Positions 25,504 to 34,107 of a stretch of DNA of 64,000 nt are shown here, one piece after another (positions within the stretch are counted from its first letter, which is position 1; the number at the start of each line of letters is the position of its first letter). Made by a program: the position numbers and the translations under genes. The DNA is from Amycolatopsis albispora (GTDB lineage Bacteria; Actinomycetota; Actinomycetes; Mycobacteriales; Pseudonocardiaceae): contig NZ_CP015163.1 of assembly GCF_003312875.1 (NCBI RefSeq), positions 6,758,001-6,822,000 on the forward strand, given 5' to 3'. Below the pieces are notes generated by a model. It was not told the origin of the DNA and made no database searches. It saw only the letters and a list, made by a program, of their open reading frames with translations.

Positions 25504-27528
25504 TTGGCCGAAACGACAGAGAAGTCACCGGGAACAGCGGACGTGGTCGCTGTTCAAGACGAGGAACGGCCGGCCAGGCAGCTTTCGCGGCGGCCCGACC
25601 TCCTCGTCGGCGTGGTCTGCTTCGCGGTCTCGCTGCTGGTGCTCAAGCAGGTGTTCTTCCCGTTCGCCCAGGGCGTGCAGTACTACCTGGTGATCTTCCT
25701 CGGCTGCACGCTGCCCGCGGTGTTCCTCTGCTACCGGCCGCGGTCGCGAAAGGACAGCGCCGAGACGGACGACCCGGGTGTGCTCGACTGGGTGCTCGCG
25801 GTGATCGCCCTGCTCACCGGCCTGTACCCGGTGCTGCCCTTTCCCGGCGGCGGGTTCGACGACTTCCTGGACCGGCAGGGCGTCTTGTCCACTGTGGACA
25901 TCGTAGCCGGGGCGCTACTGCTGGTGCTGGTGCTGGAGGCGACCAGGCGGACCACCGGGCTGGTGCTGCCGCTGGTCTGCGTGGCCTTCCTGGCCTACGC
26001 CTACTACGGCGGCTTCCTGCCGCAGAGCTGGGGCATCGCGCACGCGGGCATCGACTTCGGCCAGATCGTGAACGCGCTGTACAACGACGCGAGCGGGTTC
26101 TACGGCACCCCGCTGGACGTGGCCGCCAGCTACATCGTGCTGTTCACCATCTACGGCGCGGTGCTCAACGCCTCCGGTGCCGGGCAGTTCTTCGTCGAGT
26201 TCAGCTTCGCGTTGTTCAAGCGGTCGCGCACGGCACCCGGCCGCACCACCGTCCTTTCCGGATTCCTGCTCGGCACGGTTTCCGGCTCCGGCACGGCCAC
26301 CGCGGTCAGCCTCGGCTCGATCACCTGGCCGATCCTGCGCAAAGCCGGTTATCCCAAGGAGAACGCGGGCGGGCTGCTGGCCGCCTCCGGCATCGGCGCC
26401 ATCCTTTCGCCGCCGACGCTGGGCGCGGCGGCCTTCATCATCGCCGAGTACCTGCAGACCGAGTACCTGACCGTGCTGGTCTGGGCGATCGTGCCGACGC
26501 TGCTCTACTACCTCGGCATCGTGCTCGCGGTCGAGGCCGACGCCCGCCGCTTCGGCGCCAAGGCCGTCGAGGTGGCCCACGGCAAGGCCGGGAAACTGCT
26601 GCTGCGCGGTGGTTACCACTTCCTGTCGCTGGCGATCATCGTGGTGTTCCTGGCGCTGGACATCCCGCCGTTCGCCGCGGTCGTCTACGCCACCGGCGTG
26701 GCCGCGTTGTTCGCGTTGCTGGCCAAGCTGGCCGGTTCCGGTGAGAACCGCGGTGAGGCGCTGAAGGCATGGCTGAAGGAGATGGCCGTCGCGCTGTCGC
26801 TCGGGGTGCGGGGCGCGCTGCCGGTCATCGCGGTCTGCGCGGCGGCCGGGATCATCACCTCGACCATCACCAAAACCGGGCTGGGCCAGGTGCTCGCGGA
26901 CGCGCTCGTGCAGGCGGCGCAGGCGATTTCCAGCAATCCGACGGCGGTGCTGGTGCTCACCGTGTTCTTCTCGGCGGTCGCGGTCGGCGTGCTCGGCCTC
27001 GCGGTGCCGGTGACCGCGTCGTTCATCATCGCCTGGGTGGTGCTCGGCCCGGCGCTGGCCGACGTCGGCGTCGCGGACGCCGAGCGCGCGATGTTCATCT
27101 TCTACTACGCCGTGCTGTCCGAGGTGACCCCGCCGACCGCGTTGGCCGCGGTGGCCGCTGCCGCGATCACCGGCGGCTCGGTGATCGGCACCATGTGGCA
27201 GGCGTGGAAGTACACGCTGCCCGCCTTCCTGGTGCCGATCGCCTTCGTGCTCACCGACAACGGTTCGGCCCTGCTGCTGCAGGCGAGCTTCGGCACCGTG
27301 CTGTGGGTGGCGGCGGTGTCCGCGCTCGCGGTGGCCGTGCTCGCCGTGGTCACCGGCGGCTGGGTGGCCGGCCCGGTCCGCTGGCAGGTGCGGGCGCTGT
27401 GCGTGCCCGCCGCGGTCTGCCTGCTCTACCTCGAACCGATCGCGATCGCCGTGGGCATCGGGCTCTGCCTGGTGGCCGCGGCAGCCCACCTCGTCTGGCG
27501 CGAGAAACCCGCTCGTGAAGCCGTTTAA
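25504..27528 (+). CDS. TRAP transporter fused large/small permease (TAXI type)
   Basis: A 674-residue membrane protein containing the fused 4-helix and 12-helix TRAP permease subunits. Recognisable parts are the N-terminal membrane part, GTVSGSGTATAVSLGSITWPIL (~255-280), AASGIGAILSPPTLGAAAFIIAEYL (~300) and SEVTPPTALAAVAAAAI (~545). These proteins use ion gradients to import organic acids. TTG at 25504 with an upstream GGAG is preferred; GTG at 25447 is an in-frame alternative. The gene is followed by its TAXI binding protein 10 bases later. Confidence 0.92.
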   Translation: MAETTEKSPGTADVVAVQDEERPARQLSRRPDLLVGVVCFAVSLLVLKQVFFPFAQGVQYYLVIFLGCTLPAVFLCYRPRSRKDSAETDDPGVLDWVLAVIALLTGLYPVLPFPGGGFDDFLDRQGVLSTVDIVAGALLLVLVLEATRRTTGLVLPLVCVAFLAYAYYGGFLPQSWGIAHAGIDFGQIVNALYNDASGFYGTPLDVAASYIVLFTIYGAVLNASGAGQFFVEFSFALFKRSRTAPGRTTVLSGFLLGTVSGSGTATAVSLGSITWPILRKAGYPKENAGGLLAASGIGAILSPPTLGAAAFIIAEYLQTEYLTVLVWAIVPTLLYYLGIVLAVEADARRFGAKAVEVAHGKAGKLLLRGGYHFLSLAIIVVFLALDIPPFAAVVYATGVAALFALLAKLAGSGENRGEALKAWLKEMAVALSLGVRGALPVIAVCAAAGIITSTITKTGLGQVLADALVQAAQAISSNPTAVLVLTVFFSAVAVGVLGLAVPVTASFIIAWVVLGPALADVGVADAERAMFIFYYAVLSEVTPPTALAAVAAAAITGGSVIGTMWQAWKYTLPAFLVPIAFVLTDNGSALLLQASFGTVLWVAAVSALAVAVLAVVTGGWVAGPVRWQVRALCVPAAVCLLYLEPIAIAVGIGLCLVAAAAHLVWREKPAREAV

Positions 27529-27538
27529 GGAGAGAGTC

Positions 27539-28525
27539 ATGCGTTCGAAGCTTTTGCTGGCAGGCGCGCTGGCCGTCGCGCTTTCGGCGACCGCGTGCGG
27601 TGGGAAGCAGACCGCGGAACCTGCGCAGGGGCAGGGCGGCCAGGTGGCCTGCGAGGCGGCCGACGGCCGGATCACCATCGCCACCGGCAACGTCGGCGGG
27701 GTCTACTACGTGATGGGCGGTGGCATCGCGCAGCTGCTCAGCAACAACACCAAGCTCAAGGCGACGGCCGCGGAGACCGGCGCCTCGGTGCAGAACATCC
27801 AGCAGCTCACCGGCCGCGAGTACGACGTGGCCTTCACCCTCGCCGACACCGCCGCCGACGCGGTCAACGGCAAGGGCGCCTTCGAGGGCAAGCCGCAGAA
27901 GATCCAGGCGCTGTCGCGGATCTACCCGAACTCCACCCAGGTGGTGGTGCGCGCGGACGCCGGCATCAACTCGGTCGAGGACATGCGCGGCAAGCGGATC
28001 TCCACCGGCTCGCCGAAGTCGGGCACCGAGGTGATCGCGAACCGGCTGCTCACCGCGGCCGGGCTGAACCCGGACGCCGACATCCAGGCGCAGCGGCTGG
28101 CGCTGGGCAAGTCGGTGGAGGGCATGAAGGGCGGCACCATCGACGGCCTGGTCTGGTCGGGCGGGCTGCCCACGCCGGAGATCACCGACCTGACCACCTC
28201 GATGGGGGCCGGGGTGAAGTTCGTCGACATCACCCCGCTGCTGCCGAAGCTGCAGCAGATCAACCCGGTGTACGAGGCGGGCACCATTCCGGCGGCCACC
28301 TACCAGCTGCCCGCCGACGTGCCGACCATCGTGGTGCCGAACCTGCTGGTGGTCCGCGACGACTTCCCCACCGCGGACGGCTGCGCGCTGACCAAGCTGA
28401 TCTTCGACCGCAAGGCGGAGCTGGAGCAGGTGCACCCGGCGGCGAAGCAGATCGTCAAGGAGCACGCGGCCCACACCGACCCGGTCCCGCTGCACGCGGG
28501 CGCCAAGCAGGCACTCGGGGGTTGA
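27539..28525 (+). CDS. TAXI-family TRAP solute-binding lipoprotein
   Basis: A 328-residue binding protein of the TAXI group. The lipobox SATAC puts the lipid-modified Cys at residue 20. The fold signature is ITIATGNVGGVYYVMGGGIAQLL (~45-67), with RISTGSPKSGTEVIANRLLTAAGL later. It delivers an unknown solute to the permease encoded just upstream. ATG at 27539 follows AAGGAGAGAG. Permease-first gene order is the reverse of many TAXI operons but not rare. Confidence 0.94.
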   Translation: MRSKLLLAGALAVALSATACGGKQTAEPAQGQGGQVACEAADGRITIATGNVGGVYYVMGGGIAQLLSNNTKLKATAAETGASVQNIQQLTGREYDVAFTLADTAADAVNGKGAFEGKPQKIQALSRIYPNSTQVVVRADAGINSVEDMRGKRISTGSPKSGTEVIANRLLTAAGLNPDADIQAQRLALGKSVEGMKGGTIDGLVWSGGLPTPEITDLTTSMGAGVKFVDITPLLPKLQQINPVYEAGTIPAATYQLPADVPTIVVPNLLVVRDDFPTADGCALTKLIFDRKAELEQVHPAAKQIVKEHAAHTDPVPLHAGAKQALGG

Positions 28526-28581
28526 TCGCCCGTCAAGCCGCCGCGCGGGTGACCAACGTGCGGCGGCTCCGGCGCCCCAGA

Positions 28582-28587
28582 TACCCT
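28582..28587 (+). promoter_or_regulatory. -10 element of purD, probable leaderless start
   Basis: TACCCT ends 7 bases before the purD GTG. That distance puts the transcription start at or next to the start codon. Similar TAnnCT hexamers at the same distance precede purB, the MOSC gene and the aminotransferase. Confidence 0.55.
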
Positions 28588-28594
28588 GAGCCCC

Positions 28595-29857
28595 GTGCGT
28601 GTCCTGGTAATCGGGTCCGGTGCCCGTGAGCATGCCCTTGTCCTGGCTCTGTCGCACGATCCGGCGGTGACCGCGATCGCCTGCGCTCCGGGCAACGCGG
28701 GCATCGCCGCGCTGGCCGAGCCGCTCGCCGTCGACGTCTCCGACGCCGCCGCGGTCGCCGAACTGGCCACCCGCTGGAAGGCGGACCTGGTGGTGATCGG
28801 CCCCGAGGTCCCGCTGGTGGCCGGGGCCGCCGACGCGGTCCGCAAGGCGGGTGTCCCGTGCTTCGGCCCGTCCGCCGCCGCGGCGCGGATCGAGGGCTCG
28901 AAGTCCTTCGCCAAGGACGTGATGAACACCGCCGGCGTGCCGACCGCGCACAGCGAGATCGTGGACAACCCCGCGCACCTCGACGCCGCGCTCGGCCGGT
29001 TCGGCCCCACCTGGGTGGTCAAGGACGACGGCCTCGCCGCGGGCAAGGGCGTGGTGGTCACCGCCGATCGCGACCGCGCCCGAGCGCACGCGATGACCCT
29101 GCTCGACGGCGGTCACCCGGTGCTGCTGGAGTCGTTCCTGGACGGGCCGGAGCTGTCGCTGTTCTGCCTGGTCGACGGCCGCACGGTGGTGCCGCTGCTC
29201 CCCGCGCAGGACTTCAAGCGGGTCGGCGACGGCGACGCCGGGCCGAACACCGGCGGCATGGGTGCCTACGCCCCGCTGCCGTGGGCCCCGCCCGGGCTGG
29301 TCGACGAGATCGTGCGCACCGTGGTGCAGCCGGTGGTCGACGAGCTGGCCGACCGGGACACCCCGTTCTCCGGCCTGCTCTACGCCGGGCTGGTGCTCAC
29401 CTCGACCGGTCCGCAGGTGATCGAGTTCAACTGCCGCTTCGGCGACCCGGAGACCCAGGCCGTGCTGGCCCTGCTGCACACCCCGCTGGCCGGGCTGCTG
29501 CACGCGGTGGCCACCGGTGAGCTGGCCGCGCAGCCGCCGCTCGAATGGGAGCGGGGTGCCGCGGTCACCGTGGTGATCGCCGCCGACGGTTATCCCGGGG
29601 TGCCGCGTTCGGGTGACGTGATCACCGGGGCCGAGGCCGACGGGGTGCTGCACGGCGGCACCCGCCGCCGCGACGACGGTGCCGTGGTCGCGCACGGCGG
29701 CCGCGTGCTGTCGGTGGTCGGCGTCGGGGACGACCTCGCCGCCGCGCGCGAGGAGGTCTACGCCAAGGTGGAGAAGATCCACCTGCCCGGCTCGCACCAC
29801 CGGACCGACATCGCGCTGAAGGCGGTCCACGGCGAAATCGCGGTTCCCGCGAACTGA
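28595..29857 (+). CDS. purD: Phosphoribosylamine-glycine ligase
   Basis: A 420-residue ATP-grasp enzyme, the second step of purine synthesis (phosphoribosylamine + glycine + ATP). It has the N-terminal [30 protein letters not shown] (~70), [14 protein letters not shown] (~145), the family signature [11 protein letters not shown] (~275) and a normal length. GTG at 28595 lacks a ribosome site but sits just behind a -10 hexamer, which supports leaderless translation. It stands alone, 69 bases after the TRAP binding-protein gene. Confidence 0.97.
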   Translation: MRVLVIGSGAREHALVLALSHDPAVTAIACAPGNAGIAALAEPLAVDVSDAAAVAELATRWKADLVVIGPEVPLVAGAADAVRKAGVPCFGPSAAAARIEGSKSFAKDVMNTAGVPTAHSEIVDNPAHLDAALGRFGPTWVVKDDGLAAGKGVVVTADRDRARAHAMTLLDGGHPVLLESFLDGPELSLFCLVDGRTVVPLLPAQDFKRVGDGDAGPNTGGMGAYAPLPWAPPGLVDEIVRTVVQPVVDELADRDTPFSGLLYAGLVLTSTGPQVIEFNCRFGDPETQAVLALLHTPLAGLLHAVATGELAAQPPLEWERGAAVTVVIAADGYPGVPRSGDVITGAEADGVLHGGTRRRDDGAVVAHGGRVLSVVGVGDDLAAAREEVYAKVEKIHLPGSHHRTDIALKAVHGEIAVPAN

Positions 29858-29916
29858 GCGGAACCGGCATGCCGTTCTCCGCGTCCAAGAGCAGTCCGCC
29901 GTTGTTCGCGCGTTGG

Positions 29917-29922
29917 TAGCCT
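29917..29922 (+). promoter_or_regulatory. -10 element of the PE-like/PPE-like operon
   Basis: TAGCCT lies 33 bases upstream of the first ATG of the cluster, with a TTG-rich -35 region before it (around 29902). A ribosome site AGGTGGGG follows, so this transcript has a leader. Confidence 0.45.
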
Positions 29923-29955
29923 GCCAGCACAGGCAACCGTAGGTGGGGTGCGCAG

Positions 29956-30372
29956 ATGTCAGAGAACGAGCCGTCGGTGACCGGTGCGGTCTACCGCCAG
30001 TCCTCGTCGGGCTTGCCCGCGGCCGTGCCGTCGGTGCCCGGCGTGAAGGACCTCCAGGTCCAGCCCGACCAGGTGGACGCGGTGGCGAAGATCATCCACG
30101 ACCAGGCGGAGCAGCTCGAGCAGCGGCTCGCGCAGCGCCTCGGCCAGCTGTGGATCGATCCGCCGTCCGAGGACATCGTGAGCAAGCACGCCGTCGAGGC
30201 CTGGAACGAGGTCGTGGTGGCCGGTGAAAGCTCGTACGAGAAGCAGGTCCGCTCGTATGTCGAGGGCCTGCGGACGCTGGCCGACCAGCTCCGCACCGCC
30301 TCGCAGACGTACCAGGGCAACGAGGACGCGACCGTCGGCGCCCTCGAGGACCGGCGTGTCCACCCGGCTTAG
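29956..30372 (+). CDS. PE-like ESX-associated protein
   Basis: A 138-residue helical protein. A disordered N-terminus (~1-30) is followed by LQVQPDQVDAVAKIIHDQAEQLEQRL, the spacing of a PE/WXG helical hairpin, then LWIDPPSEDIVSKHAVEAWNEVV and YVEGLRTLADQLRTASQTYQGNEDA. The late YQGNED resembles the YxxxD/E export signal of type VII substrates. It probably pairs with the PPE-like protein two genes on. ATG at 29956 follows AGGTGGGG. It is the first gene of a four-gene operon. Confidence 0.8.
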   Translation: MSENEPSVTGAVYRQSSSGLPAAVPSVPGVKDLQVQPDQVDAVAKIIHDQAEQLEQRLAQRLGQLWIDPPSEDIVSKHAVEAWNEVVVAGESSYEKQVRSYVEGLRTLADQLRTASQTYQGNEDATVGALEDRRVHPA

Positions 30373-30952
30373 GCCCGTGTTGTGCCTGGCCGCCGCCGGC
30401 CTGGCGACCGTGGCTGGCTGCGAATCCACCTCCGGGACGCTGCCCGAGCCGGTCACGCCCCCGTCCGCGCCGGCGCCGGTGCCCGCCCCGCGCCCGGCGG
30501 AGCTGCGCCTGGACGGGATCGACCCGTGCACGCTGTTCACCGAAGCGCAGCTGGACGAGCTGAAGATCACCGAGCAGCCGGAGCCGCTGCCCGCGGACAA
30601 CCAGCGCGAAGGCCCGACCTGCTCGCTGCCGGTGGCCAAGGGCGAACCGCACTACACCTACTACGTCGAGGCGATCACCGGGGCCGATCTCGAGGCCTGG
30701 GTGACCGGCGACCGCCGCAACGGCAGCAAGATCACCGAACCGCGCCAGGTGGAGCGGTTCCCGGCGCTGACGCACCACGGCCGCGGCAGCTCGCCCAGCG
30801 ACTGCGAGACGCTGGTCGGCGTGGCGGCGGGCCAGACCCTGCGGGTGCAGCTCTACCCGGTCACCAGGGGCGCGTTCGACCAGCGGCAACTGTGCGAGCT
30901 TTCGGCGGGCGCGGCGGCGCTCGCGGTGAAGACCTTGGGTTCCAGGGGTTAG
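30356..30952 (+). CDS. DUF3558-like lipoprotein
   Basis: A 198-residue lipoprotein. GTG at 30356 gives a compact signal with lipobox TVAGC (Cys ~22), a Pro-rich spacer, then the DUF3558-type start GIDPCTLFTEAQLDELKI (~58-75) and paired cysteines CSLP (~95) and CETLVG (~145). DUF3558 proteins are common surface lipoproteins in Pseudonocardiaceae and often lie near ESX genes. The start overlaps the PE-like gene by 17 bases, so coupling is likely. Related DPC-type modules form the ectodomains of the two kinases downstream. Confidence 0.85.
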   Translation: MSTRLRPVLCLAAAGLATVAGCESTSGTLPEPVTPPSAPAPVPAPRPAELRLDGIDPCTLFTEAQLDELKITEQPEPLPADNQREGPTCSLPVAKGEPHYTYYVEAITGADLEAWVTGDRRNGSKITEPRQVERFPALTHHGRGSSPSDCETLVGVAAGQTLRVQLYPVTRGAFDQRQLCELSAGAAALAVKTLGSRG

Positions 30953-30961
30953 GGGAAGAAC

Positions 30962-32659
30962 GTGGACATTTCGGCGATGGTGGAGCGGATCCGCGGCCAC
31001 CGGTTCGACGGGTACAGCCCCAACGGCATCGCGGACGAGATCGACAAGTTCCGCTCCGGGTCCGGGGTCGGCGGCATCGGGGAGGCGGTCGACGCGCTGA
31101 AGGCGGTGGCCAGGGAACTGGCCAACACCGACAAGACGCTGCGTGAGGAGCTGTCGAAGCTCGGCGTGGCGTGGACCAGCGGCGCGGGTGGCCGGGCCAG
31201 CGCGGTGCTGGTCGAGCAGGCCGGGTTCTCCGCCGACGCCGGGGACAAGGTCACCCAGTCCGCGGAGCTGATCTTCGCCCAGGGCGAGGCGTTCACCCGG
31301 ACCCTGCACAAGCTGCCGGAATCGAGCGCGATCCGCGCCGGCTCCGGTGGTTACTCGCTCGGTGACGGGCTGATGAGCCTGATCGGCTACGAAACCGACC
31401 ACGCCAAGGCGGTCAAGGCCTCGCGTGAGGCGAAGGACCAGGCCGTCGGGGTGCTCAACGACTACGCCAAGGCCAGCGGCGACAACCTGTCGTGGACCGA
31501 GGCGCTGAACGCGCCCGAGGCGCTCAACCTGACCGGCACGCCGGGCGGGCCCAGCCCGCTGGACATCGGCACGCAGGCCGCCAACGTGCACGCGGGCGGC
31601 TCGCCGATCACCGACGGCCCGCCGCCGGCCAGCGGTGGCAAGGGCCCGCTGCCGACCACCCAGTCGGGGGCCGGCGGGTTCGACCCGCCGACGCCGCCGA
31701 TGGGCCTGCCGCAGCAGTCCGGTGGCAGCCGTCCCAGCGTGTCCATTCCGGACTCCTCGACCGCGCCCAGCTCGGCGACGCCGCCTTCGTCCGCGCCGCC
31801 GGTGGTGGCGCCGGGGCCGGTGGTCCCGGGTGGCCGGGTGCCGCAGCACACGCAGCCGAACCAGCCCAGCCAGCCGAGCCACCCCGGTCAGCCGGGTCCG
31901 GGTCAGCCAGGGCCGGGTCAGCCGGGTCACCCCGGGGTGCCGAACTCGCCCGGCGTGATCGGGCAGAACCCGCCGGGCGGGCAGGGCACGGGCAGGCCGT
32001 TCCCGAACAACATCGGCACGCCGGTTTCGCCGGGCACCCCGGGAACACCGGGCACGCCTGGTTCTCCCGGGTCTCCCGGCGGCATCGCGGGCAAGCTCAG
32101 CGGTGGCCTCCCCGGCGGTGGTGGCGGCGCCGACAACCTGGTCGGCGGCAAGGGCGGTGCCCCGGGCGGCGGTGTGCCCGGCGGTGGTGACGGCCCGCTC
32201 GGCAAGGGCAAGATCTTCGGCTCCGGCCCGCAGGCGCCCGGCGCGATGCCGCCCGGCGGCGGGTTCACCGCGGTGCCGAAACCGGGCGGCGTCGGCGACT
32301 TCGCCTCCGGCGCGGCGGCCATCGGGGCCGGTGCGGTCGGCGGTGCGATGGCCGGTGGTGAGGGCGACCGGCGCGGCCGTGGCGTTGGCAAGAGCGGGTC
32401 CCCCGGCAACTTCCCGCGCTCCGGCCAGGTGCCAATGGGTGATCTGCCCGAAGAGGAGCAGCGCGCGCTGCGCCGGTCCGGCCAGGGCGCCGAGACCGAG
32501 AAGCGCCGCGGTTTCCTCGAGCAGGCCGCCACGCAGGACGGCGAGGGCGACGCCGAGCACGTCCGCAAGTTCGGCATCGACGACAAGGACCTGTTCACCG
32601 ACCAGCGGATGGTGGCGCCCGACGTGATCGGCCGCGACGATGCCGGCGACGCACGCTGA
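30962..32659 (+). CDS. PPE-like protein with long Pro/Gly-rich collagen-like tail
   Basis: A 565-residue protein. Residues ~1-180 are helical (MVERIRGHRFDGYSPNGIADEI, ELSKLGVAWTSGAGGRASAVLVEQAG) and resemble PPE/WXG-type domains. Residues ~190-450 are low complexity: PQHTQPNQPSQPSHPGQPG, then GTPGTPGTPGSPGSPGG and Gly-rich runs. The C-terminal ~100 residues are charged (PEEEQRALRRSGQGAETEKRRGF, DEKDLF-like sequence). GTG at 30962 follows GGGGAA. It is probably a type VII substrate chaperoned by the EspG encoded next. Function is unknown. Confidence 0.82.
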   Translation: MDISAMVERIRGHRFDGYSPNGIADEIDKFRSGSGVGGIGEAVDALKAVARELANTDKTLREELSKLGVAWTSGAGGRASAVLVEQAGFSADAGDKVTQSAELIFAQGEAFTRTLHKLPESSAIRAGSGGYSLGDGLMSLIGYETDHAKAVKASREAKDQAVGVLNDYAKASGDNLSWTEALNAPEALNLTGTPGGPSPLDIGTQAANVHAGGSPITDGPPPASGGKGPLPTTQSGAGGFDPPTPPMGLPQQSGGSRPSVSIPDSSTAPSSATPPSSAPPVVAPGPVVPGGRVPQHTQPNQPSQPSHPGQPGPGQPGPGQPGHPGVPNSPGVIGQNPPGGQGTGRPFPNNIGTPVSPGTPGTPGTPGSPGSPGGIAGKLSGGLPGGGGGADNLVGGKGGAPGGGVPGGGDGPLGKGKIFGSGPQAPGAMPPGGGFTAVPKPGGVGDFASGAAAIGAGAVGGAMAGGEGDRRGRGVGKSGSPGNFPRSGQVPMGDLPEEEQRALRRSGQGAETEKRRGFLEQAATQDGEGDAEHVRKFGIDDKDLFTDQRMVAPDVIGRDDAGDAR

Positions 32660-32673
32660 GGAGTAACGACAAC

Positions 32674-33444
32674 GTGGGTTCGCCCAACGGCAGCCTGGTG
32701 CTGTCCGCGCTGGAATTCGACATGCTCTGGGAAGCACAGGGCCTGCCGGAACGCCATGTCGCGCTCGACGTTCCGACGCCGGGCCACACCCACGCCGAAC
32801 GGGCGGCGCTGGTCGAGCGGGCGTGGCGCACGCTCGCCGACCGGCGCCTGGCCAGAGGCCGCCGCGCCGACGGCGAGCTGCTCGACATGCTGAACCTGCT
32901 CGCCCGGCCGAAGGTGAGCATCGACGTCTGGGTGTGGGCGGAACGCGAGATCCACGGGCTCGCGGTGAGCGTGGGCAGCGAGGCGCTGCTCGGCGTGGTC
33001 GACGGTGACGAGGTGTGGCTCATCCCGGCCAGGGACAGCTCGCTCGCCGAGGCCGCGGTGTCGGTCACCGGTGAGCTGCACCCCGGGGTCGGCCGGTCGG
33101 TGAGCCTGCCGCACGACGTGCTCGTCGAAGCCGACGCCGACGCCCGCGGTGACGCGAAAGCGCTGGTCACCGCGCTGGAGGATCGTGGTGTGCCGTTGTG
33201 GCAGTGCCAGGAGCTGGCGGGCATGCTGATCGGCACGGTCGCACGCGGCCAGTTCGGCGCGGAGCGGCAGGGCCGCGACGGCATGCGCCGGGCGCCGCGG
33301 GTGGTCGCCTTCCACGACACCGACGCCGGTCGTTACCTGTTCCAGCTGGCACGCAACACCGACAACCGCGACTGGGCCACGGTCGCCCCCGCCGACAACA
33401 CCCTGCTCTCGCAGCGCGTCTGGGAATTGCTGGAAGAGATCTAG
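32674..33444 (+). CDS. EspG-family ESX secretion-associated chaperone
   Basis: A 256-residue cytosolic protein of the EspG family, which in mycobacteria binds PE-PPE pairs and delivers them to the ESX secretion machine. It starts with SALEFDMLWEAQGLPERHVAL (typical EspG N-terminus) and carries LARPKVSIDVWVWAEREIHG and the C-terminal GRYLFQLARNTDNRDWATVAPADNT. GTG at 32674 follows GAGGAG. It is the last gene of the PE-like operon and confirms the ESX nature of the cluster. Its stop shares CTAG with the convergent gene. Confidence 0.9.
   Translation: MGSPNGSLVLSALEFDMLWEAQGLPERHVALDVPTPGHTHAERAALVERAWRTLADRRLARGRRADGELLDMLNLLARPKVSIDVWVWAEREIHGLAVSVGSEALLGVVDGDEVWLIPARDSSLAEAAVSVTGELHPGVGRSVSLPHDVLVEADADARGDAKALVTALEDRGVPLWQCQELAGMLIGTVARGQFGAERQGRDGMRRAPRVVAFHDTDAGRYLFQLARNTDNRDWATVAPADNTLLSQRVWELLEEI
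33441..33444. other. Shared CTAG stop overlap of convergent genes
   Basis: CTAG provides TAG to espG (33442-33444) and TAG to the minus-strand MDMPI-like gene (33441-33443). Confidence 0.9.
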
Positions 33445-34097
33445 CCGAGGACCAGGGGCAACTTGGCCGCCAGCTCGCCGAGTTCGGCCCTTTCCGCGTC
33501 GGTCGGCGCCCGGCGGCCCGTGCCGATCAGCAGCGCGTCCCGGTCGGAGAACGACTCCGGGAACGCGGCCCCGGCGATCTGCTCCAGCATTTCGCGTGTC
33601 CGCGCCAGGCCTTCCGCCGGTGGTGGCGTCGCGCCGGGCAGGTGCGCGATCAGGTCGAGGTGGTGCAGCGTCCACTCCAGGACATACGCCGAGAGGTAGT
33701 CGCCCGCGGTGAGGACCATGTCCTGCGTGCTGACGCGAAGCGCGGGGTCGGCGAGCACGGCCGCGCGACCGGCCGCGGAACCGACGTCGTCCAGGTGGAA
33801 CTTCAGCAGCCCCGGCTCCTGGTACGCGGCGGCCAGCCGGACGATCAGCGCGTCGAGCGGGTCGTCACCGGTCGGCGGGGTCCGGGAGACCGCCCAGTAG
33901 GTGACCGCGTCGCGCGTCGGTTCGGCTTCGGTGGGCGTGACCAGGGTGATCAGCACGTCCTGCGCGTCGATGACCAGGTGGCACACCAGGTCGCGGACGA
34001 GCCACCCGGCGCAGCCGGACGGGCGGGCGAAGTCTTCGTCGCCGAGGTCGGCGACCACCGCGAGCAACGCCGTCCACGACCGCGAAAAGAGATCCAC
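33441..34097 (-). CDS. DinB/mycothiol-dependent maleylpyruvate isomerase-like protein
   Basis: A 218-residue protein with a four-helix DinB/MDMPI N-terminal domain: DLFSRSWTALLAVVADLGDEDFARPSGCAGWLVRDLVCHLVIDAQDVL (residues ~2-50) and YVLEWTLHHLDLIAHL (~140), giving the usual three-histidine metal site. Such proteins in actinobacteria use mycothiol or bind metals; the substrate is unknown. GTG at 34097 lies 10 bases downstream of the kinase stop, so it is probably the last gene of the two-kinase transcript. Confidence 0.86.
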   Translation of the reverse strand: MDLFSRSWTALLAVVADLGDEDFARPSGCAGWLVRDLVCHLVIDAQDVLITLVTPTEAEPTRDAVTYWAVSRTPPTGDDPLDALIVRLAAAYQEPGLLKFHLDDVGSAAGRAAVLADPALRVSTQDMVLTAGDYLSAYVLEWTLHHLDLIAHLPGATPPPAEGLARTREMLEQIAGAAFPESFSDRDALLIGTGRRAPTDAERAELGELAAKLPLVLG

Positions 34098-34107
34098 AGC
34101 GGCCAGA